Origin: Saccharothrix sp. ST-888
GTDB taxonomy: Bacteria > Actinomycetota > Actinomycetes > Streptomycetales > Streptomycetaceae
Length of the DNA: 64,000 nt
NCBI RefSeq assembly: GCF_000955975.1
Contig: NZ_JYJF01000002.1
Span: 168,270 to 232,269, forward strand
Direction: 5' to 3'
In this document: one piece after another, positions 35,841 to 44,279 of the stretch
How the letters are laid out: the number at the start of each line of letters is the position of its first letter
Numbering within the stretch: the stretch's first letter is position 1
Notes under the pieces: generated by a model
Databases searched by the model: none
Seen by the model: only the letters and a program-made list of their open reading frames with translations
Told to the model about the DNA's origin: nothing
Program-made: the position numbers and the translations under genes

Positions 35841-36413
35841 ATGGTCAATCTCACGCGTATCTACACCCGTACCGGCGACGACGGCACCACCGCGCTCGGT
35901 GACATGAGCCGTACCACCAAGACCGACCCCCGGCTGATCGCGTACGCCGACGCGAACGAGGCCAATGCCGCGCTCGGGGTGGCCATCGCGGCGGGAGCGC
36001 TGCCCGAGGACGTGGTGGCCGTGCTGACCCGGGTCCAGAACGACCTCTTCGACGTGGGGGCGGACCTCGCGACGCCGGTGGTGGAGGACCCCAAGTACCC
36101 GCCGCTGCGCGTGCTGCAGAGCTACATCGACCGGCTGGAGGGCGACTGCGACCACTACCTGGAGCAGTTGGAGAAGCTGCGCAGCTTCATCCTGCCCGGC
36201 GGCACGGCCGGAGCCGCGTACCTGCACCTGGCCTGCACGGTGGTCCGGCGGGCCGAGCGTTCGACCTGGGCGGCGATCGAGGTGCACGGGGAGAGCGTGA
36301 ACCCGCTCACCGCGAAGTACCTGAACCGGCTGTCCGACCTGCTGTTCATCCTGGCGCGGGCGGCGAACAAGGAGCGCGGCGACGTGCTCTGGGTGCCGGG
36401 GGAGAACCGCTAG
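35841..36413 (+). CDS. pduO: PduO-type cob(I)alamin adenosyltransferase
   Basis: This enzyme makes adenosylcobalamin, the cofactor of methylmalonyl-CoA mutase, from cob(I)alamin and ATP. The 190-residue protein has the N-terminal ATP motif VNLTRIYTRTGDDGTTALGDMSRTTKTD and the conserved tail FILPGGTAGAAYLHLACTVVRRAERSTW, VNPLTAKYLNRLSDLLFILAR. It fits with the epimerase and MeaB genes at 56-59 kb, which serve the same B12-dependent pathway. No cobalamin riboswitch is seen upstream. Confidence 0.94.
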   Translation: MVNLTRIYTRTGDDGTTALGDMSRTTKTDPRLIAYADANEANAALGVAIAAGALPEDVVAVLTRVQNDLFDVGADLATPVVEDPKYPPLRVLQSYIDRLEGDCDHYLEQLEKLRSFILPGGTAGAAYLHLACTVVRRAERSTWAAIEVHGESVNPLTAKYLNRLSDLLFILARAANKERGDVLWVPGENR

Positions 36414-36437
36414 CGGCCGGCCCGACCCGGGCCGGGC

Positions 36438-36968
36438 TCACCGGCGCTTGGGGAAGACCGTGTAGCTGACGGCGATGACCAGGCTGATGCCGGTGATCCA
36501 GGCCGTGGTGCCGTACCACTGGGTGAGGGCGGCGGTCCGGGCGGCGTCGCCGACCAGGGCGATCATGGCGGTGATCAGGGCGGCCGTGATCACGGCGGCG
36601 AGCAGGGTCCGGGCGAAGATCTTCCACTCGTGGACGGCGCGGGCGGTGCCGTACCTCGGCGGCTTCACGGGCACCGGACCGCCCGCGAGGCGGTGGGCGG
36701 CGTGGCCGTCCGCCCAGCGGACCAGCTGGTGGCCGTACGCGACCGAGAAGCCGACGTAGACGGCGGCCAGTCCGTGCGCCCAGTCGGCGGTGGCACCGCG
36801 CCGCAGGTCGAGGACGGTCGCGCCGAGCACGACCAGGTCGATCAGCGGGACGGTCAGCAGCAGGGCGGTGCCGACCCGCCGCCACCTGAACAGGTACCGG
36901 ACGGCCAGGGCCAGCGCGAGGGCCACCCAGAAGCCGACCTCGCCGGCGATGACAACGGACACGATCAC
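36438..36968 (-). CDS. Multi-pass membrane protein of unknown function
   Basis: The 176-residue protein has about five hydrophobic segments (VSVVIAGEVGFWVALALALAVRYLF, VGTALLLTVPLIDLVVLGATVL, GLAAVYVGFSVAYGHQLV, TLLAAVITAALITAMIALVG, WITGISLVIAVSYTVF) and a short basic end. A cytosolic loop includes KPPRYGTARAVHEWKIFARTLL. Start GTG 36968 has AGAGGAG 8 nt upstream. No family was recognised. It is divergent from the histidine kinase gene with 156 bp between, so the two may share a control region. Confidence 0.8.
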   Translation of the reverse strand: MIVSVVIAGEVGFWVALALALAVRYLFRWRRVGTALLLTVPLIDLVVLGATVLDLRRGATADWAHGLAAVYVGFSVAYGHQLVRWADGHAAHRLAGGPVPVKPPRYGTARAVHEWKIFARTLLAAVITAALITAMIALVGDAARTAALTQWYGTTAWITGISLVIAVSYTVFPKRR

Positions 36969-37124
36969 GGGACGGCTCCTCTCGGCGGGTACGGCACCGA
37001 GCCTGGCCGGTGCGCGCGGGCGGGGCGTCGTCGCAGCCGACGATCCGCGGCTGCAACCTTCGATGTACACGCTCTCCGCCATCCGGTGCTCCCCGGCCCC
37101 GGCGGCGGATGGTGTGATGGTGGG

Positions 37125-38312
37125 GTGCGAAAGATCAGTCTCGGCCCGCGTCAGGAGGACCTGCTCATCGCCGCCGCCGGGCTGCTCGGCGGCCTGGTGC
37201 TGGCGGCGTTCGGCGCGTACGACCGCACCCGGGTCCCGGCCGGGGTCAGCCTGCTGCCGCTGGTGGCGATGGCCGGTCTCGAACTGCTGCGGCGCACCCG
37301 CCCGTGGTGGACGGTGGGCGTCGGCGGGGCGCTGTTCGTCGCGAACCTCTTCGCCGGGTCCAACCTGGCCACGGTGATCATGTACACCGATCTGCTCTAC
37401 GCCGCCACGCTCTACGGCAGCCGCCGGATGGCCACCGTCCTGCACCTCACCGGCGGCGCGACGACGATGGTGCTGTCCACCCTGGTGCTGATGTACGGCA
37501 CGGTGGCGGACGCACTGCTGACGGCCTGCTTCGCCGGGCTGGTCCTGATCGCCCCGGTGTGGACCGCCGACATCCTGCGCGAGCACCGCGAACGCGCCGA
37601 CACCGAACGCCTGCGGGCCGAACAGACCGCCCTGCTCGCCGAGTTGGACCGCCGGGAGGCGGTGGTCGGCGAACGGGCGCGGATGGCCAGGGAGTTGCAC
37701 GACGTCGTGGCCAACCACCTCTCCGCGATCGCGATCCACGCCACCGGTGCGCAGTCCCTGGCGCGCCGCCAGGAGCGTTCGCCGGAGGACCCGCTGCTGG
37801 TGGCGATGGCGGTGATCCGGGAGAACAGCGTCCAGGGGCTGGCCGAGATGCGCCGCATGATCGGCCTGCTGCGGGAGAAGGACGAGGGCTCCTACGAGGC
37901 GCCGAAGCTGGAGGCCCTGGACACCCTGCTGACCCGGGCCCGGGCGGCGGGCCGGGACGGCGGGCTGTCCTTCGAACTGACCGAGGACGGCGAGCGCGGC
38001 GAACTGCCCGCCCCCGTGGAGCTGGCGGCCTACCGGATCGTCCAGGAGTCGGTCACCAACGCGCTCAAGCACGCCGCCCCCGGCACCGTCCGGCTCGGCC
38101 TGACCTACCGTCCCGAGCGCCTGGAGATCGTCACCGACAGCCCGTACCGGGACGGCGAGACGCCTGCCGCCCCCGGGGCCAGGGCCGGCCTGGTCGGGAT
38201 GGGGGAGCGGGCCGGTCTGCTCGGCGGCAGCCTGGAGGCGGGCCCCGACGGTGAGCGGTGGCGGGTGCGGGCGGTACTTCCCAGGGAGCCCAGGGGCGAG
38301 GAGGAGTCGTGA
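37125..38312 (+). CDS. Sensor histidine kinase (NarL-associated type)
   Basis: The 395-residue membrane kinase has four to five N-terminal helices (to about 165), a coiled linker (REHRERADTERLRAEQTALLAEL), then HisKA_3: RMARELHDVVANHLSAIAIHA with phospho-acceptor His192. The ATPase domain shows YRIVQESVTNALKHA (N box) and GLVGMGERAGLLGGSLEAG (G box). This type pairs with LuxR-like regulators, and its stop overlaps the regulator start by TGA within GTGA. The signal is unknown, and the membrane-embedded sensor suggests an envelope cue. GTG 37125 starts just before the first helix. Confidence 0.92.
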   Translation: MRKISLGPRQEDLLIAAAGLLGGLVLAAFGAYDRTRVPAGVSLLPLVAMAGLELLRRTRPWWTVGVGGALFVANLFAGSNLATVIMYTDLLYAATLYGSRRMATVLHLTGGATTMVLSTLVLMYGTVADALLTACFAGLVLIAPVWTADILREHRERADTERLRAEQTALLAELDRREAVVGERARMARELHDVVANHLSAIAIHATGAQSLARRQERSPEDPLLVAMAVIRENSVQGLAEMRRMIGLLREKDEGSYEAPKLEALDTLLTRARAAGRDGGLSFELTEDGERGELPAPVELAAYRIVQESVTNALKHAAPGTVRLGLTYRPERLEIVTDSPYRDGETPAAPGARAGLVGMGERAGLLGGSLEAGPDGERWRVRAVLPREPRGEEES

Positions 38313-38962
38313 CGATCCGGGTACTGGTGGCCGAGGACCAGGCGGCGGTACGGGCCGCGCTGGTGATGATCCTGCGGGCCGAACCCGGCCTGGAGGTGGT
38401 CGGCGAGGCCGCCGACGGCGAGCAGGCGGTCCGGCTGGCGCTGGAGCTGCGGCCGGACGTGGTGCTGATGGACGTCCAGATGCCCCGACTGGACGGGGTC
38501 TCGGCGACCCGGCAGGTGGTCGCGGCCCGAGCGGCGCAGGTGCTGGTGCTGACCACCTTCGACCTCGACGGCTACGTCTACGGCGCGCTGCGGGCGGGCG
38601 CGGCCGGGTTCCTGCTCAAGGACCTGGAGGCGGACGCCCTGATCGAGGGCATCCGGACCGTCGCGCGCGGCGACGGCATGCTCGCGCCGTCCGTCACCCG
38701 GCGGCTGATCGGTACCTTCGCCCGTTCCGACCGCCCCGACCAGCCCTGGGCCAGGGCCGCCGTCGAGGGACTGACACCCCGTGAACGGGAGGTGCTGACC
38801 TGCCTGGGCGCCGGACTCTCCAACGGCGAGATCGCCGCCCGCCTGGAGATGGCCGAGGCCACCACCAAGACCCATGTCAGCCGGATCCTGGCCAAGCTGG
38901 AACTGCGCAGCCGGGTCCAGGCGGCCATCCTGGCGCAGGACTTGGGCCTGGTCGCCGAGTAG
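38309..38962 (+). CDS. LuxR/NarL-family response regulator
   Basis: The 217-residue DNA-binding regulator is the partner of the kinase just upstream (overlapping genes, GAGGAG ribosome site inside the kinase gene). The receiver domain has VLVAEDQAAV, phospho-acceptor Asp55 in VVLMDVQMPRLDG, and FLLKDLEADALIEGI with the conserved Lys. The C-terminal helix-turn-helix is LTPREREVLTCLGAGLSNGEIAARLEMAEATTKTHVSRILAKLELRSRVQAAI. Target genes are unknown. The divergent membrane protein gene upstream of the kinase is one candidate. Confidence 0.94.
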   Translation: MTIRVLVAEDQAAVRAALVMILRAEPGLEVVGEAADGEQAVRLALELRPDVVLMDVQMPRLDGVSATRQVVAARAAQVLVLTTFDLDGYVYGALRAGAAGFLLKDLEADALIEGIRTVARGDGMLAPSVTRRLIGTFARSDRPDQPWARAAVEGLTPREREVLTCLGAGLSNGEIAARLEMAEATTKTHVSRILAKLELRSRVQAAILAQDLGLVAE

Positions 38963-38998
38963 CCCGCTCGGTTGCGCAGCCTGCTCCGGCAGCGCCGG

Positions 38999-39304
38999 TC
39001 AGCTGTGCGACAGGACCCGGCGGGCGGCCTGCTCGTCGCCGGGCCAGACCATCAGCCGCAGGCCGTCGCTGGTGTTCGCCAGGGTGTACCTGAGCCCGGC
39101 CGAGTGCAGCAGCGCGGCCAGCCGGAGGGCTTCGTCCCGGTCGGCGGGGGAGGCCACCGGCACCAGCAGGCCGTACTCCTCCGGTGTGCCGCTGCGGGGC
39201 GGCCGGGCGACCAGGGACTTCCCCGAGCCGTAGGTCCAGCGCAGCAGCAGGACCAGGACCCCGACCACCGCGAAGGAGATCAGCATCAACGCCAGGGTGC
39301 GCAC
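38999..39304 (-). CDS. Small single-helix membrane protein, unknown
   Basis: The 101-residue product begins with one membrane helix (LALMLISFAVVGVLVLLL) and continues with a soluble domain, RWTYGSGKSLVARPPRSGTPEEYGLLVPVASPADRDEALRLAALLHSAGLRYTLANTSDGLRLMVWPGDEQAARRVL. The second part resembles a small alpha-beta fold of the kind that handles paired subunits or ligands, but no family was recognised. GTG 39304 is the start. It converges with the response regulator. Confidence 0.78.
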   Translation of the reverse strand: MRTLALMLISFAVVGVLVLLLRWTYGSGKSLVARPPRSGTPEEYGLLVPVASPADRDEALRLAALLHSAGLRYTLANTSDGLRLMVWPGDEQAARRVLSHS

Positions 39305-39347
39305 GGTTCAGCCTCTCGGGGGTCGGGCGCAGATCACACTGCACAAG

Positions 39348-39378
39348 TTCACCACGGAGCGTCCCGGGGCATTAGAGT
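39348..39378 (+). promoter_or_regulatory. Candidate promoter of the hydroxybutyryl-CoA dehydrogenase gene
   Basis: TAGAGT (39373-39378) is a good actinobacterial -10. TTCACC (39348-39353) is a weak -35 at 19 bp. The leader would be about 70 nt. Confidence 0.35.
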
Positions 39379-39455
39379 CCGGCGCGTGAGCGGCGCGGCT
39401 CCGGGGGGTGACCCCTGCCCTGAGCCGCCATCAGGACGGCACTCGGGAGACAGCC

Positions 39456-40322
39456 ATGAGCAACGCATCCACCCAGCAGATCGCCGTGATCGGCGCCGGA
39501 CTGATGGGCGCCGGCATCGCCCAGGTCTCCGCCCAGGCCGGCCACCCGGTGGTGCTGAGGGATGTGACGGACGCTGCGCTGCAGCGCGGTCTGGACGGCA
39601 TCCGTGCCTCGTACGACAAGTTCGTCTCCAAGGGCAGGCTGACCGCCGAGGACGCCGAGGCCGCGCTCGGCCGGATCACCACCACCACCGACCTGGGTGC
39701 GGTCGCCGATGCCGACATCGTGATCGAGGCGGTGTTCGAGCAGCTGGAGGTCAAGGAGGGCGTCTTCCGCGAGCTCGACAAGCTGGCCAAGGACGGTGCC
39801 GTGCTGGCCTCCAACACCTCGGCCATCCCGATCACCCGGATCGCCGCCGCGACCTCGCGTCCGGAGAGCGTGGTCGGCGTGCACTTCTTCTCGCCGGTCC
39901 CGCTGATGAAGCTGGTCGAGCTGGTGCGCGGCTACAAGACCAGTGACGCGACGCTGGCCACCGCCCGCGCCTACGCCGAGGGCGTCGGCAAGGAGGTCGT
40001 GGTGGTCAACCGCGACGTGGCCGGCTTCGTCACCACCCGCCTGATCACCGCCCTGGTCGTCGAGGCCGCCAAGCTGTACGAGTCGGGTGTCGCCACCGCC
40101 GAGGACATCGACACCGCCTGCCGCCTCGGCTTCGGCCACCCGATGGGCCCGCTGCAGACCGCCGACCTGACCGGCGTCGACATCCTGCTGCACGCCGCGC
40201 ACAACATCTACGCCGAGACCAAGGACGAGAAGTTCGCCGCCCCCGAGGTGATGGCCCGGATGGTCACCGCCGGGGATCTCGGCCGCAAGAGTGGCCGGGG
40301 TTTCTACGGGTACGACAAGTAG
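39456..40322 (+). CDS. 3-hydroxybutyryl-CoA dehydrogenase
   Basis: This NAD(P)-dependent enzyme interconverts acetoacetyl-CoA and 3-hydroxybutyryl-CoA. The 288-residue length is normal. The Rossmann motif is IAVIGAGLMGAGIAQVSAQAG, followed by ADIVIEAVFEQLEVK. The catalytic His is in VGVHFFSPVPLMKLVELV, with SNTSAIPIT before it. The C-terminal dimer domain ends RKSGRGFYGYDK. ATG 39456 follows GGGAGA. The thiolase at 56.9 kb could supply acetoacetyl-CoA, so both may serve C4 acyl-CoA or ethylmalonyl-CoA metabolism. Confidence 0.94.
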   Translation: MSNASTQQIAVIGAGLMGAGIAQVSAQAGHPVVLRDVTDAALQRGLDGIRASYDKFVSKGRLTAEDAEAALGRITTTTDLGAVADADIVIEAVFEQLEVKEGVFRELDKLAKDGAVLASNTSAIPITRIAAATSRPESVVGVHFFSPVPLMKLVELVRGYKTSDATLATARAYAEGVGKEVVVVNRDVAGFVTTRLITALVVEAAKLYESGVATAEDIDTACRLGFGHPMGPLQTADLTGVDILLHAAHNIYAETKDEKFAAPEVMARMVTAGDLGRKSGRGFYGYDK

Positions 40323-40441
40323 GACGGGCAGCAGGCCGATCGGCCGACCTGCGGCGGGGGCGACGGGTGAGTTTGCTCACGCCTCTGCCGCAGACGGGTG
40401 ATTTGGGCGGTAATCGAGCGTGGGTGTGGGGTCCGACTGCG

Positions 40442-40447
40442 TATATT
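40442..40447 (+). promoter_or_regulatory. Candidate -10 box upstream of the STAS gene
   Basis: TATATT stands out in GC-rich surroundings 171 bp before the STAS start. No convincing -35 lies 16-19 bp upstream. Confidence 0.3.
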
Positions 40448-40617
40448 CCCTCGGACGAGTGAAGTTGCTTCAGATCTGACAGTGACCAGCAACCTGCACA
40501 GCTGCTTCACCGTCAGACGAGGGGGAGCACCGGCGTGGCCCCCGGCGTGGGCGCGATCGGGCGCCCGCCCGGACCGGAGCCCCGGCAACCCCCACCGGCA
40601 GAGCGGAGGAGGAGAGC

Positions 40618-40989
40618 GTGCGCATCACCGGCGACCACGGCGGTCTGGCCATTGAGGGCCGCCTCGACGTCCGCAGCGCCGCCGACGCCCGGGTCCGGCT
40701 GCACCAGGCGGTGGACGGCGGCCAGGGGGACCTGGTGCTCGACCTGTCCCGCCTGGAGTCCTGGGACGCCACCGGTCTGGGTGTGATCATGGGCACCCAC
40801 CGGCGGGCCGGCCGGCTGGGGCGCCGACTCGTCCTGCGGGCCGTGCCGGCCCAGCTGCAGCGGCTCCTGGTGGCCACCCGCCTGCACCGCATCCTGGCCG
40901 TCGAGGGCACCGTCCCCGACCCGTACGGCACCAGCCTCCCGGCCCTTGGCGTCACCCAGCCCAACCCGCTGGTCGCGCCGTACCTCTGA
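40618..40989 (+). CDS. STAS-domain anti-sigma factor antagonist-like protein
   Basis: The 123-residue protein is a single STAS domain of the SpoIIAA/RsbV type: MRITGDHGGLAIEGRLDVRSAADARVRL, LVLDLSRLESWDATGLGVIMGTHRRAGRLGRRLVLRAVPAQLQRLLVATRLHRIL. Members bind anti-sigma kinases and are controlled by phosphorylation of a Ser in DSSGLG. Here the motif reads DATGLG, so Thr would take the phosphate and the preceding Ser is Ala. No RsbW-type kinase is adjacent. GTG 40618 follows a strong GGAGGAGGAG. The next gene encodes a membrane-tethered NTPase, a possible partner. Confidence 0.9.
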   Translation: MRITGDHGGLAIEGRLDVRSAADARVRLHQAVDGGQGDLVLDLSRLESWDATGLGVIMGTHRRAGRLGRRLVLRAVPAQLQRLLVATRLHRILAVEGTVPDPYGTSLPALGVTQPNPLVAPYL

Positions 40990-41128
40990 GGGCCGCTTGG
41001 GCACTGCGGAGGGCGCGCACCCGCGCGGGAGACCCGGATCGCCCGCAGCGCGCCGGGTGCACGGTTCCGCGCGCCCCCGGGGTAGTTGTTTTCCGCTCCG
41101 GGGCCGGTCTGGGCTCGGACCGGTCGAA

Positions 41129-41147
41129 TGTGCGAGAGTCTCGCACA
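41129..41147. promoter_or_regulatory. 19-bp palindrome before the NTPase gene
   Basis: TGTGCGAGAGTCTCGCACA has perfect 9-bp arms around a single central G and ends 36 bp before the GTG start. The length and symmetry suit a dimeric repressor site. A hairpin in the leader RNA is less likely because the loop would be one base. Confidence 0.6.
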
Positions 41148-41183
41148 GGACTGTGACGGCAGAGCAGGGGCGGAGCGGAAGAC

Positions 41184-43520
41184 GTGGCACAGCCAACCGG
41201 AGACTTCCGGCAGGACGGACTGCGGCCCAGGACCGGTGAGGTGGTATCCGGCGATCTGCTGCTGACCGTCGGCACCCCGGACGGTTCCGAGGCCCGTCCA
41301 TGCCCGGACGAGTGGCGTCCGGTGCTGCGCCGCCGCAACGGCGGTGGCGGCTCGCACGGCCGTGGCGCGCCGGGCCCCGGCGCGGCGGTCGGCCCGCTGG
41401 CGCTCGGCCGGGCCCCGGCCGATCTGCCGCTGCTGGAGCGGGATTCGGAGATCGCGGAGCTGCTGGAGCTGCTCTCCGAGGGCCGCTCGGTCCGCCTGGC
41501 CGGCCGGCCCGGTTCGGGCCGGAGCGTGCTGCTGGCGGCCGTCGCCGAGGCGGCCGCCGGGATAGCCCCGGACGGTGTGGTCCGGCTGGCCGGCTACCGC
41601 AGGACCGCGCAGGACCTGCTCCAGGACCTCTTCGCCGCCACCTACCGGAACCCCGGCTACCGCCCCGACCGCCGCCAACTGCCCGCCCTGCTGGCCCCGG
41701 TCGGGGCGATCGTGGTGATCGACGACGTGGAGCCGTCCGGCGAGGAGCTGGAGGAGCTGCTCGCCACCGCGCCCGACTGCGCCTTCCTGATCGCCGTCAC
41801 CGCGGACAGCCCGGTCCCGGCACCCGGGTCCCGGCTGGAGGACCGCCCGGTGGCCGGGCTCTCGCGTCCGGCCTGCCTCGGGCTGGTGGCCCGGCTCGCG
41901 GGACGGCCGCTGGAGGAGCCCGAGCGGTCCTGGGTGGTGGACCTCTGGTTCGAGTCGCAGGGGCTGCCGCTGCGCTTCGTCCAGGCGGCCGCGCTGCTGC
42001 GGCAGCGCGATGCGGAGGTCGACGCCCTGGTCGCCGCACGGCAGGACCGGCACAGCGTCTTCGGCCTGGTGAAGGAGATGCCCGAGCCGGAGGACCCGGC
42101 CGAGCTGGAGAGCGAGCTGCGGAGCACCGTCCCGCTGCCCTCGGTCGCGGAGAGCGCCTCGCCCGCCGTACGCCTGGCGGAAGGGCTGAGCGAGTCCGGG
42201 CAGGCGGTACTGCGGCTGGCGGTGGCCTTCGGCGGTGAACTCCCGACGGCTCCGCACCTGCCGGCCCTGATCGACGTCGGCCTCGGCGAGAGCGCCCTGC
42301 GGGAGCTGTCCGACTGCGGGCTGGCGGTCTCGATCGGCGGGCACCACCGGCTCTCCTCGGGCGTGCTGGAGCTGCTGGCGCCGCACTGGGAGCCCGGGAC
42401 GATCGCCGACGGCGCGGCCCAGCACTTCTCCTGGTGGGTCGGGCACGGCTCGGTGGACCTCGGCCAGATCGCCGCCGAGGCCGAGGTGGTGATAAGTGCG
42501 CTGCTGGCCGACCGGGCGGCGGACCGACCGCAGGCCGTCCTGCGGCTGGCCCGGGCCGCGGCACCGGCCTTCGCCCTCTCGCTGCGCTGGGGAGCCTGGG
42601 AGCGGGCCCTGCAACTCGGCCGGGAGGCCGCCGCGTTGCTCGGCTCGACGGCGGACGAGGCCTGGTTCCGGCAGGAGCTGGGCGTGCTGGCGCTGTGCGA
42701 GGGGGCGCCGGAGCGGGCGCGGGCCGAGCTGGCTGCGGCCGCGGCGCTGCGGGCGGCCTTCGGCGAGCCGCGGGGCAGTGCGGCGGCCGGCCGGATGCTC
42801 GACCTGCTGCAGGACGAGACCGTGCAGCTCCCCGCGGCCCAGGAGGCACCCTCGGCCGGCGTCCGACGGCCCTCGATCCGGGCGATCGCGGCGCAGGTCC
42901 CGCGGCGGTTCGGGAGCACCCGGGTGCCCGAGCGCACCCGGCGTGCCGTGCTGGCCGTCGGTACGGCGGTGCTGGCGCTCTCCGTGCTCGGTACGGCGGT
43001 CGGGCTGAGCCTGGCCGGGCCGCACCAGGGCCGTACCAGGACGGTGCAGCCCGGCGGGTCGCTGGAGGAGAACTCGCTCACCGAGAACCTGCCCACGGCG
43101 GGGAGCACGGCGGGCAGCGGGAGCCGATCGCCGTCGGGCGGCGCCCCGACCTCGGCGGCCCCCGCGCCGGGCGGGGCCGACTCGCCCACGTCGGACGGCG
43201 GTACGGGTCGCAGCAGCAGCAGCAGCAGCCGGCCGACGACCGGCTGGGACTGGCACGGCTCCCCGGTGCCCGATCCGCCCTCGGAGGACCCCGGGGTGCC
43301 GTCGCCGAGCCACAGCAGGACGGGCGGCGGCGGGCCGTCACCGACCGCCGGCCGGCCGTCGGACGGTCCGTCCTCCCCGGCGCCCTCCGCGTCCGTGCCG
43401 CCGCCGGTGACCGATTCGCCGAGCCCGAAGCCGCCGACCGATCCGCCGTCCACACCCTCGACGCCGTCCACGCCCCCGACGGCGCAGACCGGCAGCGCCA
43501 CCTCGGGCGGGACCCCGTGA
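41184..43520 (+). CDS. Membrane-tethered STAND-like NTPase
   Basis: The 778-residue protein has a disordered start (to about 80), then a P-loop NTPase domain. Walker A is RLAGRPGSGRSVLLAA near 108-118 (GxxGxGRS rather than GKS/T), and Walker B is GAIVVIDDVE near 175. Helical winged-helix and TPR-like parts follow to about 560. One membrane helix (RAVLAVGTAVLALSVLGTAVGLSLAG, about 588-610) leads to a 165-residue Ser/Pro/Gly/Thr-rich tail that should lie outside the cell. The Lys of Walker A is Arg, so ATP hydrolysis may be impaired. The STAS gene lies 194 bp upstream. Function unknown. I infer a signalling ATPase that senses the cell wall. Confidence 0.82.
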   Translation: MAQPTGDFRQDGLRPRTGEVVSGDLLLTVGTPDGSEARPCPDEWRPVLRRRNGGGGSHGRGAPGPGAAVGPLALGRAPADLPLLERDSEIAELLELLSEGRSVRLAGRPGSGRSVLLAAVAEAAAGIAPDGVVRLAGYRRTAQDLLQDLFAATYRNPGYRPDRRQLPALLAPVGAIVVIDDVEPSGEELEELLATAPDCAFLIAVTADSPVPAPGSRLEDRPVAGLSRPACLGLVARLAGRPLEEPERSWVVDLWFESQGLPLRFVQAAALLRQRDAEVDALVAARQDRHSVFGLVKEMPEPEDPAELESELRSTVPLPSVAESASPAVRLAEGLSESGQAVLRLAVAFGGELPTAPHLPALIDVGLGESALRELSDCGLAVSIGGHHRLSSGVLELLAPHWEPGTIADGAAQHFSWWVGHGSVDLGQIAAEAEVVISALLADRAADRPQAVLRLARAAAPAFALSLRWGAWERALQLGREAAALLGSTADEAWFRQELGVLALCEGAPERARAELAAAAALRAAFGEPRGSAAAGRMLDLLQDETVQLPAAQEAPSAGVRRPSIRAIAAQVPRRFGSTRVPERTRRAVLAVGTAVLALSVLGTAVGLSLAGPHQGRTRTVQPGGSLEENSLTENLPTAGSTAGSGSRSPSGGAPTSAAPAPGGADSPTSDGGTGRSSSSSSRPTTGWDWHGSPVPDPPSEDPGVPSPSHSRTGGGGPSPTAGRPSDGPSSPAPSASVPPPVTDSPSPKPPTDPPSTPSTPSTPPTAQTGSATSGGTP

Positions 43521-43619
43521 AGCACCCGGGGGCGCGAGGAGCCGCGCGAGCGGGCCGCTGTGAAGCCGGCCTTGCCGTGCGGGTCCCCGCGCCCCCGGGG
43601 TGCGGTTACGAGGGGTGTC

Positions 43620-44279
43620 TCAGAAGAGCTTGAGCTTGTCGTCGTCGATGCCGCGCAGCTCGTCGTAGTCCAGGACGACGCAGCCGATGCCACGGTCGGT
43701 GGCGAGCACCCGGGCCTGCGGCTTGATCTCCTGGGCGGCGAAGATGCCCTTCACCGGGGCGAGCAGCGGGTCGCGGTTGAGTAGCTCCAGGTAGCGGGTC
43801 AGCTGTTCGACGCCGTCGATCTCGCCGCGCCGCTTGATCTCGACGGCGACCGTGGTGCCGTCGGCATCGCGGCAGAGGATGTCGACCGGGCCGATGGCGG
43901 TCGGGTACTCGCGGCGGATCAGCGACCAGCCGGCACCGAGCACCTCCATCCGGTCGGCGAGCAGCTCCTGGAGGTGGGCCTCGACGCCGTCCTTGACCAG
44001 ACCGGGGTCGACCCCGAGCTCGTGCGAGGAGTCGTGCAGCACTTCTTCCAGGGTGATGATCAACTTCTCGCCGGCCTTGTTGGTGACCGTCCAGGTGCTG
44101 TCGGCCTCCTTGAGACTGCACGGCGGCGACATCCAGTTGAGCGGCTTGTAGGCGCGGTCGTCGGCGTGGATGCTGACGCTGCCGTCGGCCTTGACCAGGA
44201 TCAGCCGGGTCGCGGACGGGAGATGGGCGGAGAGCCGACCGGCATAGTCGACTGAGCAACGGGCAATTACGAGACGCAC
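43620..44279 (-). CDS. nucS: Endonuclease NucS (EndoMS)
   Basis: NucS cuts both strands at mismatches and is the mismatch-repair nuclease of actinobacteria that lack MutS/MutL. The 219-residue protein has the N-terminal DNA-binding and dimer domain (MRLVIARCSVDYAGRLSAHLPSATRLILVKADGSVSIHADD, YKPLNWMSPPC) and a RecB-like nuclease domain. IGPVDILCRDADGTTVAVEIKRRG carries the D-ExK catalytic set. The C-terminus DKLKLF is the expected sliding-clamp-binding end. GTG 44279 is preceded by a -10 box 8 nt away and no ribosome site, so it is probably leaderless. Confidence 0.95.
   Translation of the reverse strand: MRLVIARCSVDYAGRLSAHLPSATRLILVKADGSVSIHADDRAYKPLNWMSPPCSLKEADSTWTVTNKAGEKLIITLEEVLHDSSHELGVDPGLVKDGVEAHLQELLADRMEVLGAGWSLIRREYPTAIGPVDILCRDADGTTVAVEIKRRGEIDGVEQLTRYLELLNRDPLLAPVKGIFAAQEIKPQARVLATDRGIGCVVLDYDELRGIDDDKLKLF

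Noticed and set aside
35841..36413. Cobalamin riboswitch before pduO
   Set aside because: The 124-bp gap holds only the DUF2550 hairpin and is too short for the conserved B12-box fold.
40470..43313. 947-residue frame opposite the STAS and NTPase genes
   Set aside because: It crosses two real genes and their gap and has shadow composition.
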